A DNA stretch of 64,000 nucleotides from positions 81,908 to 145,907 of the forward strand of contig JAFTQG010000013.1 in the NCBI GenBank assembly GCA_017462915.1. Reading direction: 5' to 3'. The position numbers and the translations under genes were made by a program. The stretch is from Prevotella sp. (GTDB lineage Bacteria > Bacteroidota > Bacteroidia > Bacteroidales > Bacteroidaceae). The first letter of the stretch is position 1. Each line of letters opens with the position of its first letter. The notes beneath the pieces are model-generated. The model saw only the letters and a program-made list of their open reading frames with translations, was not told the DNA's origin and searched no databases. This document shows positions 19,223 to 28,054 of this stretch, piece after piece.

Positions 19223-19230
19223 TATCTTTG
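19223..19230 (+). promoter_or_regulatory. -7 box of the lipoprotein gene, with nearby poly-C tract
   Basis: TATCTTTG fits the TANNTTTG -7 consensus, 87 bases before the start codon. No clean TTTG is found 19-21 bases upstream. A run of nine C residues sits at 19184-19192, just upstream of where the -33 box would be. Confidence 0.5.
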
Positions 19231-19316
19231 TGAAGAGAAGGAATTTATCTATTGGTGATTTGTCCATTTCTGGAATCTATCTAAATAATTATCCACATTA
19301 CTAAAACTTAACCACT

Positions 19317-20009
19317 ATGAAGAAAATCATCAATTTGTTACTTGGAGTAATTGTCTGCGCTTGCATAGCAGGGTGTAAAGACAACAGTATTCCTGCCGAC
19401 GGGCAATTAGGACAGTTGCCGGGAATTGTGAAGAAATACGGCGATGAGCTTGACGCCCTGAAAGCCAAGCTTGAGAATAGCAGCGACACAAAGGAGATGC
19501 AGGCTATCGTCGAGAAGGGAATGGCTATCAAGAAAAAGGCTGAAGGAGAGGTCAAGGCATTGGCGGATGAACTCGTCGGGAAGGAAATACCCGGCGAGGT
19601 GGCACAGAATGTCCCCGTGAAGATATTGTCGCCTTTCAAGATAAAGGATATCAGGAAAGACGGTACAGTGCAGCTGGAATGTGAGGTAGAACTGACGGCT
19701 GACTGCGGCTATACGCCCGACGGCTCTGTATTCAATCTGTCCAATATACGGGTTATGGCAGTGGGAAAGGACGAGACCGATGCCTATGTGCACAACGGCG
19801 GTGGTTTCCGGGCTGAAAAATATGCCGACGTGTACCCGAAAGGTTCCAAGGGGACGGTCTCTACATTCCTTGCTGTAGAAGGATGGAACGTGGAGATGAT
19901 GGGCAGGCTGTCGAAACTCGTGATAGTGGACAAGACAGGCGACACATTCAAAAGCGTGAAGGAAGCCAACAGAACGGCGAAAAACGATTACGAAAGCATC
20001 AGCAAATAG
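19317..20009 (+). CDS. Putative lipoprotein, unknown function
   Basis: 230 residues with a lipoprotein signal: a hydrophobic stretch (IINLLLGVIVCACIAGC) in which Cys20 (AGC followed by Lys) is the probable lipidation site. Residues 35-85 are rich in Glu, Lys and Ala and probably form a coiled coil. The second half looks beta-rich (PFKIKDIRKDGTVQLECEVEL, LSNIRVMAVGKDETDAYV). No family was recognised. The next gene encodes another small exported protein with a similar beta-type second half ending in a sentence-like RVMAV/RAMAVDEDGN block, so the two may be related and work together. There is a poly-C tract in the promoter region. Confidence 0.65.
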   Translation: MKKIINLLLGVIVCACIAGCKDNSIPADGQLGQLPGIVKKYGDELDALKAKLENSSDTKEMQAIVEKGMAIKKKAEGEVKALADELVGKEIPGEVAQNVPVKILSPFKIKDIRKDGTVQLECEVELTADCGYTPDGSVFNLSNIRVMAVGKDETDAYVHNGGGFRAEKYADVYPKGSKGTVSTFLAVEGWNVEMMGRLSKLVIVDKTGDTFKSVKEANRTAKNDYESISK

Positions 20010-20069
20010 ACATTGCTGCTTGCTGATTGTATTTTTTTGAATCGATAAACAATAAAACAACAACTCATC

Positions 20070-20690
20070 ATGAAGAAATCACTATTGACATTGGCGTGCA
20101 TGATAGCCATGACTTTCTTTGCACCGCAGACAGCCGACGCACAGTTAGGAAAACTCCTTAACAAGGCCACGAAAGCCTTGAAGGACGTGAACAAAAGCCT
20201 CGAGAGCCAAAACGGGCAAGCTGCCGATAATGCAGACGGGCAAAATACAGCAAAGGTCGCGGCAGTGCCTGTCCCTGGTGGCGGGGAGATGCTTAACCCT
20301 CTCGCCGCCGTGATGGATGTGGAGCTTGTAGGAGCCTACGGCAAAAGCACTTCCATGAATTACGGATATGTTTACCTGGTGCTGAAGGTGAAGATGAACA
20401 TGAACAAGAGTTCAGCCTCCTTCGGCAGCGCGAACAATGTAAGGGCGATGGCCGTAGACGAGGATGGCAACAGCTATCCTATCAACACCATGGGCGCCTT
20501 CCCGAAGAATGTTACAGAAGGTGTGTTCGTAAAGGTCGTGCTCGACGATAAGGACTTGTGCTTCACGGACGTGAAGAAGACAGCCAAGACCATGCAGCTG
20601 ATACGCCTCGGAGTTTATATCGACGGCACCCACAGGGATGTAATAACATTCAAGAATGTACCGGTACAGTGGGATGTGAATCCAGAATGA
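20070..20690 (+). CDS. Small exported protein, unknown function
   Basis: 206 residues with a signal peptide ending at QTADAQ. A short helical stretch (LGKLLNKATKALKDVNKSLES) and a low-complexity linker rich in Gln, Asn and Ala lead into a beta-rich domain from about residue 75 (VMDVELVGAYGKSTSMNYGYVYLVLKVK). The block NNVRAMAVDEDGNSYPINTM recalls NIRVMAVGKDETDAYV in the upstream lipoprotein, so the two may share a fold. It starts 60 bases after the lipoprotein gene, on the same strand, and ends before a strong terminator; the pair is probably one transcript. No function can be assigned. Confidence 0.6.
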   Translation: MKKSLLTLACMIAMTFFAPQTADAQLGKLLNKATKALKDVNKSLESQNGQAADNADGQNTAKVAAVPVPGGGEMLNPLAAVMDVELVGAYGKSTSMNYGYVYLVLKVKMNMNKSSASFGSANNVRAMAVDEDGNSYPINTMGAFPKNVTEGVFVKVVLDDKDLCFTDVKKTAKTMQLIRLGVYIDGTHRDVITFKNVPVQWDVNPE

Positions 20691-20709
20691 TGACCGGTTG
20701 AAGTCTTAC

Positions 20710-20750
20710 ACAAGTCCCGCAATGCAATCCATATGCACTGCGGGACTTGT
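20710..20750 (+). terminator. Terminator after the two small exported proteins
   Basis: ACAAGTCCCGCA pairs with TGCGGGACTTGT; the stem continues with TGCA on each side of a short loop. It starts 20 bases after the stop codon. Confidence 0.75.
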
Positions 20751-20846
20751 ATATGTATATCCACCATGATATACAGCGGATTACCTGCAATGATATTATG
20801 TTTATGTTAAATAAATGTAAAAATAAACATTCCGTGGCTCGCACTT

Positions 20847-20878
20847 TTTCTGTATATCAATAATTATGTGTAATTTTG
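20847..20878 (+). promoter_or_regulatory. Promoter of rplM-rpsI
   Basis: TAATTTTG at 20871-20878 is a good -7 box; TTTC at 20847-20850, 20 bases upstream, is a near match to the -33 TTTG. Confidence 0.6.
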
Positions 20879-20884
20879 CAGTCC

Positions 20885-21017
20885 GATTATGCCTGGAGGC
20901 TTTCTTAGAGCCTCCGTGTGTCGTAGTGTTAATAGTCATGCATTTGGCCGTGTATGGCGGTTAGTGAATCTGCGCACAGAAGAATGTTTTTTAGTAGTAA
21001 AATTTTTAATTGAAGAA
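20885..21017 (+). promoter_or_regulatory. rplM mRNA leader with hairpin
   Basis: About 130 bases lie between the promoter and the rplM start. Near the 5' end GGAGGC (20893-20898) pairs with GCCTCC around a short loop. Long leaders on ribosomal protein operons often bind one of the products; that this one does so is inference. Confidence 0.4.
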
Positions 21018-21479
21018 ATGAACACTTTAAGTTACAAGACTATTTCCGCGAACAAGGAGACAGTAAAGAAGGAGTGGGTCGTGGTCGACGCAACAGACCA
21101 GGTAGTCGGTCGTCTCGCTTCAAAGGTAGCCAAGCTCATCCGCGGTAAGTACAAGCCAAACTTCACCCCTCATGTAGACTGTGGTGACAATGTTATCATC
21201 ATCAACGCCGCTAAGGTCGTTTTCACTGGCAAAAAAGAGACCGATAAGGTCTACACACGCTACACAGGCTATCCTGGCGGACAGCGTTTCACTACTCCTG
21301 CACAGCTCCGTACACGCAAGGACGGTGTGGAGAAGATGCTCCGCCATGCAGTGAAAGGCATGCTCCCGAAGGGCCCTCTCGGCCGCAAGCTCCTCAACAA
21401 CCTCTATGTATACGAGGGAACAGAGCACCAGCAGCAGGCTCAGCAGCCAAAGGCTATTGATATTAACCAGTACAAATAA
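21018..21479 (+). CDS. rplM: 50S ribosomal protein L13
   Basis: 153 residues, full length for L13. It binds 23S rRNA early in assembly of the large subunit. The start at 21018 is chosen because it gives the family N-terminus (MNTLSYKTISANKETVKKEW) and follows the GAAGAA stretch; the open frame extends further upstream but into the leader. Conserved blocks WVVVDATDQVVGRLAS, GKYKPNFTPHVDCGDNV and VEKMLRHAVKGMLPKGPLG are all present. The C-terminal 20 residues are Gln-rich, as in other Bacteroidales. rpsI follows 13 bases downstream, the near-universal rplM-rpsI pair. Confidence 0.97.
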   Translation: MNTLSYKTISANKETVKKEWVVVDATDQVVGRLASKVAKLIRGKYKPNFTPHVDCGDNVIIINAAKVVFTGKKETDKVYTRYTGYPGGQRFTTPAQLRTRKDGVEKMLRHAVKGMLPKGPLGRKLLNNLYVYEGTEHQQQAQQPKAIDINQYK

Positions 21480-21492
21480 TTAGCAGGTAAAG

Positions 21493-21879
21493 ATGGAACA
21501 GATTAATGCACTCGGTCGCCGTAAGAGCTCTGTAGCTCGTGTGTATCTCACAGAAGGTACAGGCAAGATCACAATCAACAAGAAGGATTTAACACAGTAC
21601 TTCCCATCAGCTATCCTCCAGTACGTGGTTAAGCAGCCACTCCAGCTCCTTGAGGTAGCAGAGAAGTATGACATCAAGGCAAACCTTGACGGTGGCGGCT
21701 TCACAGGCCAGAGCCAGGCTCTCCGCCTCGCTATCGCACGCGCACTCGTCAAGATCAACGCCGACGACAAGAAGGCTCTCCGCGCAGCAGGCTTCATCAC
21801 ACGTGACGCACGTTCTGTAGAGCGTAAGAAGCCAGGTCAGCCGAAGGCACGCCGCCGCTTCCAGTTCTCTAAGCGTTAA
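21493..21879 (+). CDS. rpsI: 30S ribosomal protein S9
   Basis: 128 residues, full length. The N-terminal ALGRRKSSVARVYLTEGTG, the central GGGFTGQSQALRLAIARAL and the basic C-terminal RRRFQFSKR are the S9 signature; the terminal Lys-Arg contacts P-site tRNA in the ribosome. It is co-transcribed with rplM. Confidence 0.97.
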   Translation: MEQINALGRRKSSVARVYLTEGTGKITINKKDLTQYFPSAILQYVVKQPLQLLEVAEKYDIKANLDGGGFTGQSQALRLAIARALVKINADDKKALRAAGFITRDARSVERKKPGQPKARRRFQFSKR

Positions 21880-21929
21880 ACCGGAACGCCACATATTATT
21901 ATATACAGTAATAAAGGCTTTTCAGAAGA

Positions 21930-21985
21930 GAACAGCAGTTTAGCATCTAAACCGGCGAGACCCGCTCGGCTACTCGTCGGCTGAT
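21930..21985 (+). promoter_or_regulatory. Structured leader upstream of rpsB
   Basis: Two adjacent hairpins: GTTTAG-CAT-CTAAAC at 21938-21952, then CCGGCGAG pairing with CTCGTCGG (one G-U pair) at 21952-21980. No T-run follows. The 148-base gap and its structure suggest a ribosomal-protein leader that could be controlled by S2; this is inference. Confidence 0.45.
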
Positions 21986-22027
21986 TCTAACAAAGAATTA
22001 AAAAGAACGTAAACAACTTAAGAAAAA

Positions 22028-22825
22028 ATGGCAAGAACAAACTTTGACCAGTTACTCCAGGCAGGCTGTCATTTCGGACACCTCCGCCGCAAGTGGAATC
22101 CAGCTATGGCTCCTTACATCTTCATGGAGCGCAACGGCATTCATATCATCGACCTGCACAAGACTGTCGCTATGACAGACACCGCTGCAGAGGCTCTCAA
22201 GCAGATAGCAAAGTCAGGAAAGAAAATCCTGTTCGTCGCTACTAAAAAACAGGCTAAGGACATTGTTGCCGAGAAGGCAGCAAGCGTGAATATGCCATAC
22301 GTCAACGAACGTTGGGCAGGCGGTATGCTCACCAACTTCCCTACAATACGTAAGGCAATCAAGAAAATGACGAACATCGACAAGATGATGGCTGACGGTA
22401 CATTCTCCAACCTCTCAAAGCGTGAGCTCCTCCAGATTTCACGCCAGCGTGCGAAGCTCGAGAAGAACCTCGGTTCTATTGCCGACCTGACACGTCTCCC
22501 GTCTGCACTCTTCGTGATTGACGTTGCCAAGGAGCACATCGCCATCGCTGAGGCTCACCGTCTGGGCATTCCGGTATTCGCTATCTGCGATACCAACTCT
22601 GACCCTAACAAGGTCAGCTTCCCAATCCCAGCCAACGATGATGCAAAGGACTCTATCAACGCTATCCTCGGCGCTTGCTGCCAGGCTATAGCAGAGGGTC
22701 TTGAGGAGCGCAAGGCAGAGAAGGCCGACGAGAAGGCCGCTGCCGAGCAGGCAGAGGAAGCCGCTGAGGGCAAGAAGCGCGCAGGTCGTGCACGCAAGGC
22801 TGAGGCTGAAGCTGCTGCAGAGTAA
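22028..22825 (+). CDS. rpsB: 30S ribosomal protein S2
   Basis: 265 residues. Family blocks LLQAGCHFGHLRRKWNPAM, IIDLHKTVAM, ILFVATKKQAKDIV, NERWAGGMLTNF and AIAEAHRLGIPVFAICDTN are all present. The last 40 residues are an Ala/Glu/Lys-rich extension typical of Bacteroidales S2. It is followed 86 bases later by tsf, the usual rpsB-tsf pair. Confidence 0.97.
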   Translation: MARTNFDQLLQAGCHFGHLRRKWNPAMAPYIFMERNGIHIIDLHKTVAMTDTAAEALKQIAKSGKKILFVATKKQAKDIVAEKAASVNMPYVNERWAGGMLTNFPTIRKAIKKMTNIDKMMADGTFSNLSKRELLQISRQRAKLEKNLGSIADLTRLPSALFVIDVAKEHIAIAEAHRLGIPVFAICDTNSDPNKVSFPIPANDDAKDSINAILGACCQAIAEGLEERKAEKADEKAAAEQAEEAAEGKKRAGRARKAEAEAAAE

Positions 22826-22911
22826 TATTTTTTCAATACAGATAGATGTAAAGATGCAAATCATGTTTGCATCTTTACATCTTATTAACCCTTTAAATAA
22901 AAGAAAACACA

Positions 22912-23904
22912 ATGGCTGTATCAATGGAAGACATCAAGAAGCTCCGCGCCATGACAGGTGCCGGTCTTGCTGATGTCAAGAAGGCTCTCACAGAGGCTGA
23001 GGGCGATATGGACAAGGCTAAGGATATCCTCCGCCAGAAGGGTCAGGCAATCGCTGCAAAGCGTGCTGACCGTGAGACATCAAACGGTTGCGTACTCGCA
23101 AAGGTAGGCGAGGGCTTCGCCGCTATCATCGCCTTGAAGTGCGAGACTGACTTCGTCGCAAACGGCGCTGACTACATCAAGCTGACACAGGACATCCTCG
23201 ACGCTGCTGTAGCGGCAAAGGCTAAGTCTGTAGAGGAGGTGTCTAACCTCACACTCGCTAACGGACAGAAGGTCGCTGACGCTGTCGTAGAGCGCTCTGG
23301 CGTTACAGGCGAGAAGATGGAGCTTGACGGATACATGTTCCTCGAGGGTGACAACATCGACGCTTACAACCACATGAACCGCAACGGTCTCTGCACACTC
23401 GTGCAGACAAACAAGCCGGCAGCTGAGCAGGCTCACGCTGTTGCAATGCAGGTTGCTGCCATGAACCCTGTCGCTCTTGACGAGAAGTCTGTGCCACAGG
23501 CTACTATCGACGAGGAGTACAATGTCGCTGTCGAGAAGTCAAAGCAGGAGCAGGTTCACAAGGCTGTTGAGGCTGCGCTGAAGAAGGCTGGCATCAACCC
23601 TGCACACGTTGACTCTGAGGACCATATGGAGTCTAATATGGGTAAGGGATGGATTACCGCTGAGGATGTCGCCAAGGCAAAGGAAATCATCGCTACCGTA
23701 TCTGCTGAGAAGGCTGCAAGCCTCAATATGCAGATGATCGAGAACATCGCAAAAGGCCGTGTCAACAAGTTCTTCAAGGAATCTTGCCTCCTCAACCAGG
23801 AGTTCATCCAGGATTCCAAGCAGACTGTAGCACAGTATCTCCAGGCTGCCGACAAGGAGCTGACAGTAGTCGCTTTCAAGCGCTTCACACTCCAGGCAGA
23901 TTGA
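22912..23904 (+). CDS. tsf: Translation elongation factor Ts
   Basis: 330 residues. EF-Ts is the nucleotide exchange factor for EF-Tu. The N-terminal UBA-like domain (IKKLRAMTGAGLADVKKALTEAEGD) is intact, followed by the core with GKGWITAEDV and MQMIENIAKGRVNKFFKESCLLNQEF near the C-terminus. The length is above that of E. coli EF-Ts (about 283), in line with Bacteroidales orthologues. Confidence 0.97.
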   Translation: MAVSMEDIKKLRAMTGAGLADVKKALTEAEGDMDKAKDILRQKGQAIAAKRADRETSNGCVLAKVGEGFAAIIALKCETDFVANGADYIKLTQDILDAAVAAKAKSVEEVSNLTLANGQKVADAVVERSGVTGEKMELDGYMFLEGDNIDAYNHMNRNGLCTLVQTNKPAAEQAHAVAMQVAAMNPVALDEKSVPQATIDEEYNVAVEKSKQEQVHKAVEAALKKAGINPAHVDSEDHMESNMGKGWITAEDVAKAKEIIATVSAEKAASLNMQMIENIAKGRVNKFFKESCLLNQEFIQDSKQTVAQYLQAADKELTVVAFKRFTLQAD

Positions 23905-23932
23905 TTCTGTGAGGAAACGAATATAGATAATG

Positions 23933-23982
23933 AAGTCTCCGTTCTTGCCAAGTCAGATGGCGGACGGAGACTTTATTGTTCT
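23933..23982 (+). terminator. Terminator of rpsB-tsf
   Basis: A perfect 10-bp stem, AAGTCTCCGT with ACGGAGACTT, then TATTGTTCTT. It begins 29 bases after the tsf stop. Confidence 0.75.
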
Positions 23983-24077
23983 TATGCCGAAATGCAGATT
24001 CCGCGCATGATGTCCGTCTTGACTTTTGACTATGCACGGGAAGACCGTATGACATTCTGTCTATCATAGCTGACTTT

Positions 24078-27000
24078 TTGCATATTAAGCCTGACTTTAC
24101 CGTAAACGATTGTTCGCTGCGACTTGTCTTTAAGGTAGCAGCGAGGGCGTTGAGACCTAACCTTCATGCAATTACCGGAGCATTGAGATTCTTGTTTTTC
24201 ATATCGCTTTTTCTGTCCGTCACTATATGCCGGGCGGATTTCTTCTGCCGTAAGCGCGACTTTGCGGCGGCAGACGGACTTATGCAGAGCCATATATCCA
24301 ATGTGCAGCAGGACAGGAACGGTTTCATGTGGTTTGCTACATGGAACGGCCTGATACGCTATGACGGTTACGGTTTCCATACGTTTAAGCCCATATTATG
24401 CTCTGACAATACAATCTATTCAAACAGGATTTACAACATAAAGAACAGCTCTACGGGCGATATGTGGTGCGTATCGTCAGACAACAGACTGTTCTCTTTC
24501 AGTTCCGCCACATGCCGTTTCACGGACATACAGAGACGTATCAGCTGCATAGACGGCAAGAAAGTGAAGGTCCTCACTCCGCTGAAGAACGGCTATACAT
24601 GGGTCACGTTCAAGGATTATTCCTGCATACGCCTTTCCGATGCAGACCCTTTAAGGCGTTACAGATACTTTGCGGCAGGTTCCAAGTCGCTGAAAGGAAG
24701 CCGGAGGATATACAGTATCTGCATGGATGAGGAAGGCTATGAATGGATACTCACCGACCGTGGCGCAATAAACGTAAGCAAGGGACAGTTCATTCCGGGA
24801 CAGTTCCGTCATGTACACAGCATAGCCGGGTACACCGTCCTTATCAGTCGGGACGGCACGCTGCTAAGGATGACGTCGCGAGGCAGCAAGGAACGTCTCA
24901 TGATTGCCGGCAAGGAGAAGATAGAAATACGCTATGTCGTGTGCTCGGGAAGCCATGTTGTATGCGCGACGGATAACGGTATCTGGACTTTCAATATAAG
25001 GACGAGGAAGTCGATGCACTGCAATACAGCCCCTGTCATATACCTTTTCAAGGATTCGCGACAACGCATCTGGTCTTTCGGAGACAGCAATTCCGTCGGT
25101 CTCATGACCGATGCCGGGACAGGAACTGTAAAGACATTGGAAGCAATGCCAGCATCGCCAGGAGAGCTGATGAAGAATCCTCAACTGATACTTGAGGACA
25201 ACATGCACAATATAATACTGAAGCCCTGCCGTGGCGTGCTGTCATATTATGACGAAGATGCACAGACGTTGAAGGAATGCTCGTTCTACAATGACAGTGC
25301 CAAGGAGACTTACGCTCCGAAAGACATAAAGAAATTCCTCATAGACAGAGACAACAACCTGTGGGTGTTCCATGCCGGCGGTGCCGACTGTATCAGTTTC
25401 AGTCCTGCATTCTTCACACATTGGGAGAATGGGGCGGAGCAGGAGACGCGCGCCCTTATGGCCGATGCCATGGGACGCTATTGGGTCACGGACAGGACAA
25501 ATGCCGTCAGGCTTTTAGACCGTGACATGCGCCCTGCCGGATATATGGGCAGGCAGGGTAAGATAGCCAAGACGTACAGCGCATTCTCCGGTATGCCGAT
25601 GTATTGCATAAAGGAATCCCCTGACCATGGCGTGTGGATCGGCACGAAAGGCGAGGGCGCATACCTGCTCGAACCGCGCGACAACCGCCGTACGGAGTAT
25701 GCCGTAAAGCATTTCCGCCATGACGCAAGAGACCGCTATTCCCTGAGAAGCGACTCCGTATACGACATCGCCTTTATCAGCGGCAAGGTATTTATGGCAT
25801 CTTACGGCAATGGCTTGTCTGTGGGAATGAAGACAAAAGACGGATGGCGCTTTGACAGGATAAAGAACCAGCCGTCAGGGATGAAAGTCCGATGTATCGT
25901 TGACTGCGGTGGCGGCATACTGCTTCTCGGCACTGCCGACGGACTTGTGACTGCCGACATGAGGAATGCCAATCGCCCGAAGTTCTATACAAACAAGTAC
26001 CGTAATGAATCCTGGGGACTGAAAGGCAACGACATCATGAGTATCGTGCGATGCGGCGGACACTACTATGTCTGTGTCTTCGGAAGCGGAATCAGCAGGA
26101 TAGACTCACGCAATCTGCTAAGCGACAGCCTCCGTTTCACCAACTATATCATCCCGTCTGTCGGCACGGCAGACCAGATAAAGACAGCTGTCGTCGACGG
26201 AGACTGCATCTGGATAATGTCGGAGCAGTCCATAACATGCTTCTCTTCACGCTCCGGCCACCATTATACATATACACACGACTATTTCATAGGCGACTTC
26301 TCATTCTCCGAAGCCCAGCCTGTGATACGGGACGGATATGTCACTGTCGGCACCTCCGACGGCCTCCTGTCGTTCTCAGGTAACGAGATAGTGCAGGCGG
26401 CAGACAGCAGAAGGATAGTCGTCACAGGTGTACAATATCAGAACGAGACAGCGATGATGCCGCTGAACGACATGGACAGGTTCGTCATACGTCCCGAGCA
26501 GCGCAGCTTCTCGCTCTATCTCTCGTCTATGGAGTACGGCGGACGCAAGGACAGGCGTTTCAGATACATGCTCCAGGGGCACGACAGCGGATGGAACTAC
26601 GCGCCCGGCAACCAGCCCACAGTTGTCTACAACAGCATTCCGCCGGGAGAATACAGCCTGCTGATAGAGGCGACAGACGACAACGGCCAGTGGGGAAAGA
26701 CATCCAAAACGATAAGCATCGTGGTTACACCGAGGTTTGTCGAGACCGTATGGTTCCGCCTGATACTCATAATACTTGCCTTGACCGTCGTGCTGGGCAT
26801 GGCATACGCCATCGGGTATTTCAAGCGAATGCGGAATATAATACAGCGGAAATACTCCCTGCTCCTCACAGTTGACGAACTCAGCGGTGGCATACGTGTG
26901 AAGGACAACAAGCCACAGGCAGGAGAGGACGAGGACAAAGACCGCCGTTTCATAGAGCAGTCGGCACGCTTCCTTAACGAAAACCTTACCAATCCAGACC

Positions 27001-27281
27001 TTGTCGTGGAGGATTTCGCACGCTGTTTAGGCATGAGCCGCACAGCCTATTACAACAGGATGAAGCAGATCACAGGGCTGTCCCCTGTCGATTTCATAAA
27101 GCAGATGCGTATAAAGAAGGCCTTGAAACTCCTTGATGAAGGCGGGCTGTCCATTGCGGAGGTAGCCTATCGGGTAGGATTCTCAGACCCGAAATACTTC
27201 TCAAGATGTTTCAAAGCCGAAATGAATATCACCCCTACACAGTATATGGAAAACCGTAAGTCGGGGCAGGAGACTATCTGA
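24078..27281 (+). CDS. Membrane-spanning propeller sensor with AraC output domain, no kinase
   Basis: 1067 residues. A hydrophobic segment at about 37-53 (FLFFISLFLSVTI) is the export signal or first membrane anchor. Residues 60-790 carry Reg_prop propeller repeats (SHISNVQQDRNGFMWFATWN, YDGYGFHTF), then a Y_Y_Y domain ending PPGEYSLLIEATDDNGQW. One membrane segment follows (about 890-912, LILIILALTVVLGMAYAIGY), then about 45 residues and an AraC-type HTH (about 957-1060, with VEDFARCLGMSRTAYYNRMK). Hybrid two-component regulators of this type normally add kinase, ATPase and receiver domains and exceed 1300 residues; here all three are absent, so ligand binding outside would act on DNA binding directly. 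Nearby pectin genes are likely targets (inference). Its last 205 bp are duplicated at 47204-47408. The only in-frame ATG near the start is at 24078. Confidence 0.8.
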   Translation: MHIKPDFTVNDCSLRLVFKVAARALRPNLHAITGALRFLFFISLFLSVTICRADFFCRKRDFAAADGLMQSHISNVQQDRNGFMWFATWNGLIRYDGYGFHTFKPILCSDNTIYSNRIYNIKNSSTGDMWCVSSDNRLFSFSSATCRFTDIQRRISCIDGKKVKVLTPLKNGYTWVTFKDYSCIRLSDADPLRRYRYFAAGSKSLKGSRRIYSICMDEEGYEWILTDRGAINVSKGQFIPGQFRHVHSIAGYTVLISRDGTLLRMTSRGSKERLMIAGKEKIEIRYVVCSGSHVVCATDNGIWTFNIRTRKSMHCNTAPVIYLFKDSRQRIWSFGDSNSVGLMTDAGTGTVKTLEAMPASPGELMKNPQLILEDNMHNIILKPCRGVLSYYDEDAQTLKECSFYNDSAKETYAPKDIKKFLIDRDNNLWVFHAGGADCISFSPAFFTHWENGAEQETRALMADAMGRYWVTDRTNAVRLLDRDMRPAGYMGRQGKIAKTYSAFSGMPMYCIKESPDHGVWIGTKGEGAYLLEPRDNRRTEYAVKHFRHDARDRYSLRSDSVYDIAFISGKVFMASYGNGLSVGMKTKDGWRFDRIKNQPSGMKVRCIVDCGGGILLLGTADGLVTADMRNANRPKFYTNKYRNESWGLKGNDIMSIVRCGGHYYVCVFGSGISRIDSRNLLSDSLRFTNYIIPSVGTADQIKTAVVDGDCIWIMSEQSITCFSSRSGHHYTYTHDYFIGDFSFSEAQPVIRDGYVTVGTSDGLLSFSGNEIVQAADSRRIVVTGVQYQNETAMMPLNDMDRFVIRPEQRSFSLYLSSMEYGGRKDRRFRYMLQGHDSGWNYAPGNQPTVVYNSIPPGEYSLLIEATDDNGQWGKTSKTISIVVTPRFVETVWFRLILIILALTVVLGMAYAIGYFKRMRNIIQRKYSLLLTVDELSGGIRVKDNKPQAGEDEDKDRRFIEQSARFLNENLTNPDLVVEDFARCLGMSRTAYYNRMKQITGLSPVDFIKQMRIKKALKLLDEGGLSIAEVAYRVGFSDPKYFSRCFKAEMNITPTQYMENRKSGQETI

Positions 27282-27288
27282 CGATACG
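27084..27288 (+). repeat. 205-bp direct repeat, left copy (end of the AraC regulator)
   Basis: Matches 47204-47408 with a single mismatch (C at 27212, T at 47332). It covers the last 65 codons of the regulator, its stop codon and seven bases beyond. The two copies bracket a 19.9-kb insertion. Confidence 0.95.
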
Positions 27289-28054
27289 TTTCCCTCCGTG
27301 TCCGCCGTCGTTTATTATGTAGACACCATGCGGCAGACTGCCCGTATCGCCTTCCTTCCCTGCACAGTTTGCCTTAACTGAAAGTCATAGTTTTTTATTT
27401 GTTGGTAATATGAGTTGGATTCTTTTATGGCACCAAATGTCATATGTTATGCCGGATGCCTTGAATGGGTATACAAATGGATGCCTTTGTCTGGATATCA
27501 TGGAGTAGCCAAGTCATTATTATTGTTTTTCCAAATATCAACATTCTGAAAAAGTTTATCGGAATATATACTGATATAACTGTATAACTGTAATATAGCA
27601 GTATACTATCAATTTATTTTGAAAATATTTGGATATATTACGAAATTTCCCTATCTTTGCCACGTCATAGCCTTGCTGAAAGCCCACGAGGGGCAGGGAG
27701 GGCGTGACACATATACATAATAGAAGCGTTACTGTACGCTTTGGATTTGACATCCTGAGAATCTCGCAAATTCATCTGTTCGTCAAAAACAAAGCAACGG
27801 GGACGCCACATGGGACGTATTATATTTTGCCGATACTGCACTGTTGACATGTTGTCAAGGTGTATGTGGGCATATATATACATCATCGTGGGGCTTTCAG
27901 CGTTGCTCGTTTCGACGAACAGGGCAATGCGAGAGCCTTCAGGATGTGGAACGAGTGACAGGACTGGCTCCACGTTTTTGTTTGTGTATGCTCAATCAAT
28001 AATTCTTTTACTGCCATTCTGGAGTCGGTGACAAATAAAAACGTGCTAAACAAT
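27289..28054 (+). other. Intergenic region with promoter and long leader of the LRR gene
   Basis: No gene was recognised. A promoter fits well at 27628-27659: TTTG (27628-27631), 20 bases, TATCTTTG (27652-27659). The leader to the LRR start is then close to 390 bases, unusually long. Short open frames on both strands in this leader look like chance. Confidence 0.5.

Noticed and set aside
27665-28031. Opposed open frames in the LRR leader (102 aa minus, 73 aa plus)
   Set aside because: No family resemblance or ribosome site; they lie between the promoter and the LRR start and are mutually overlapping.
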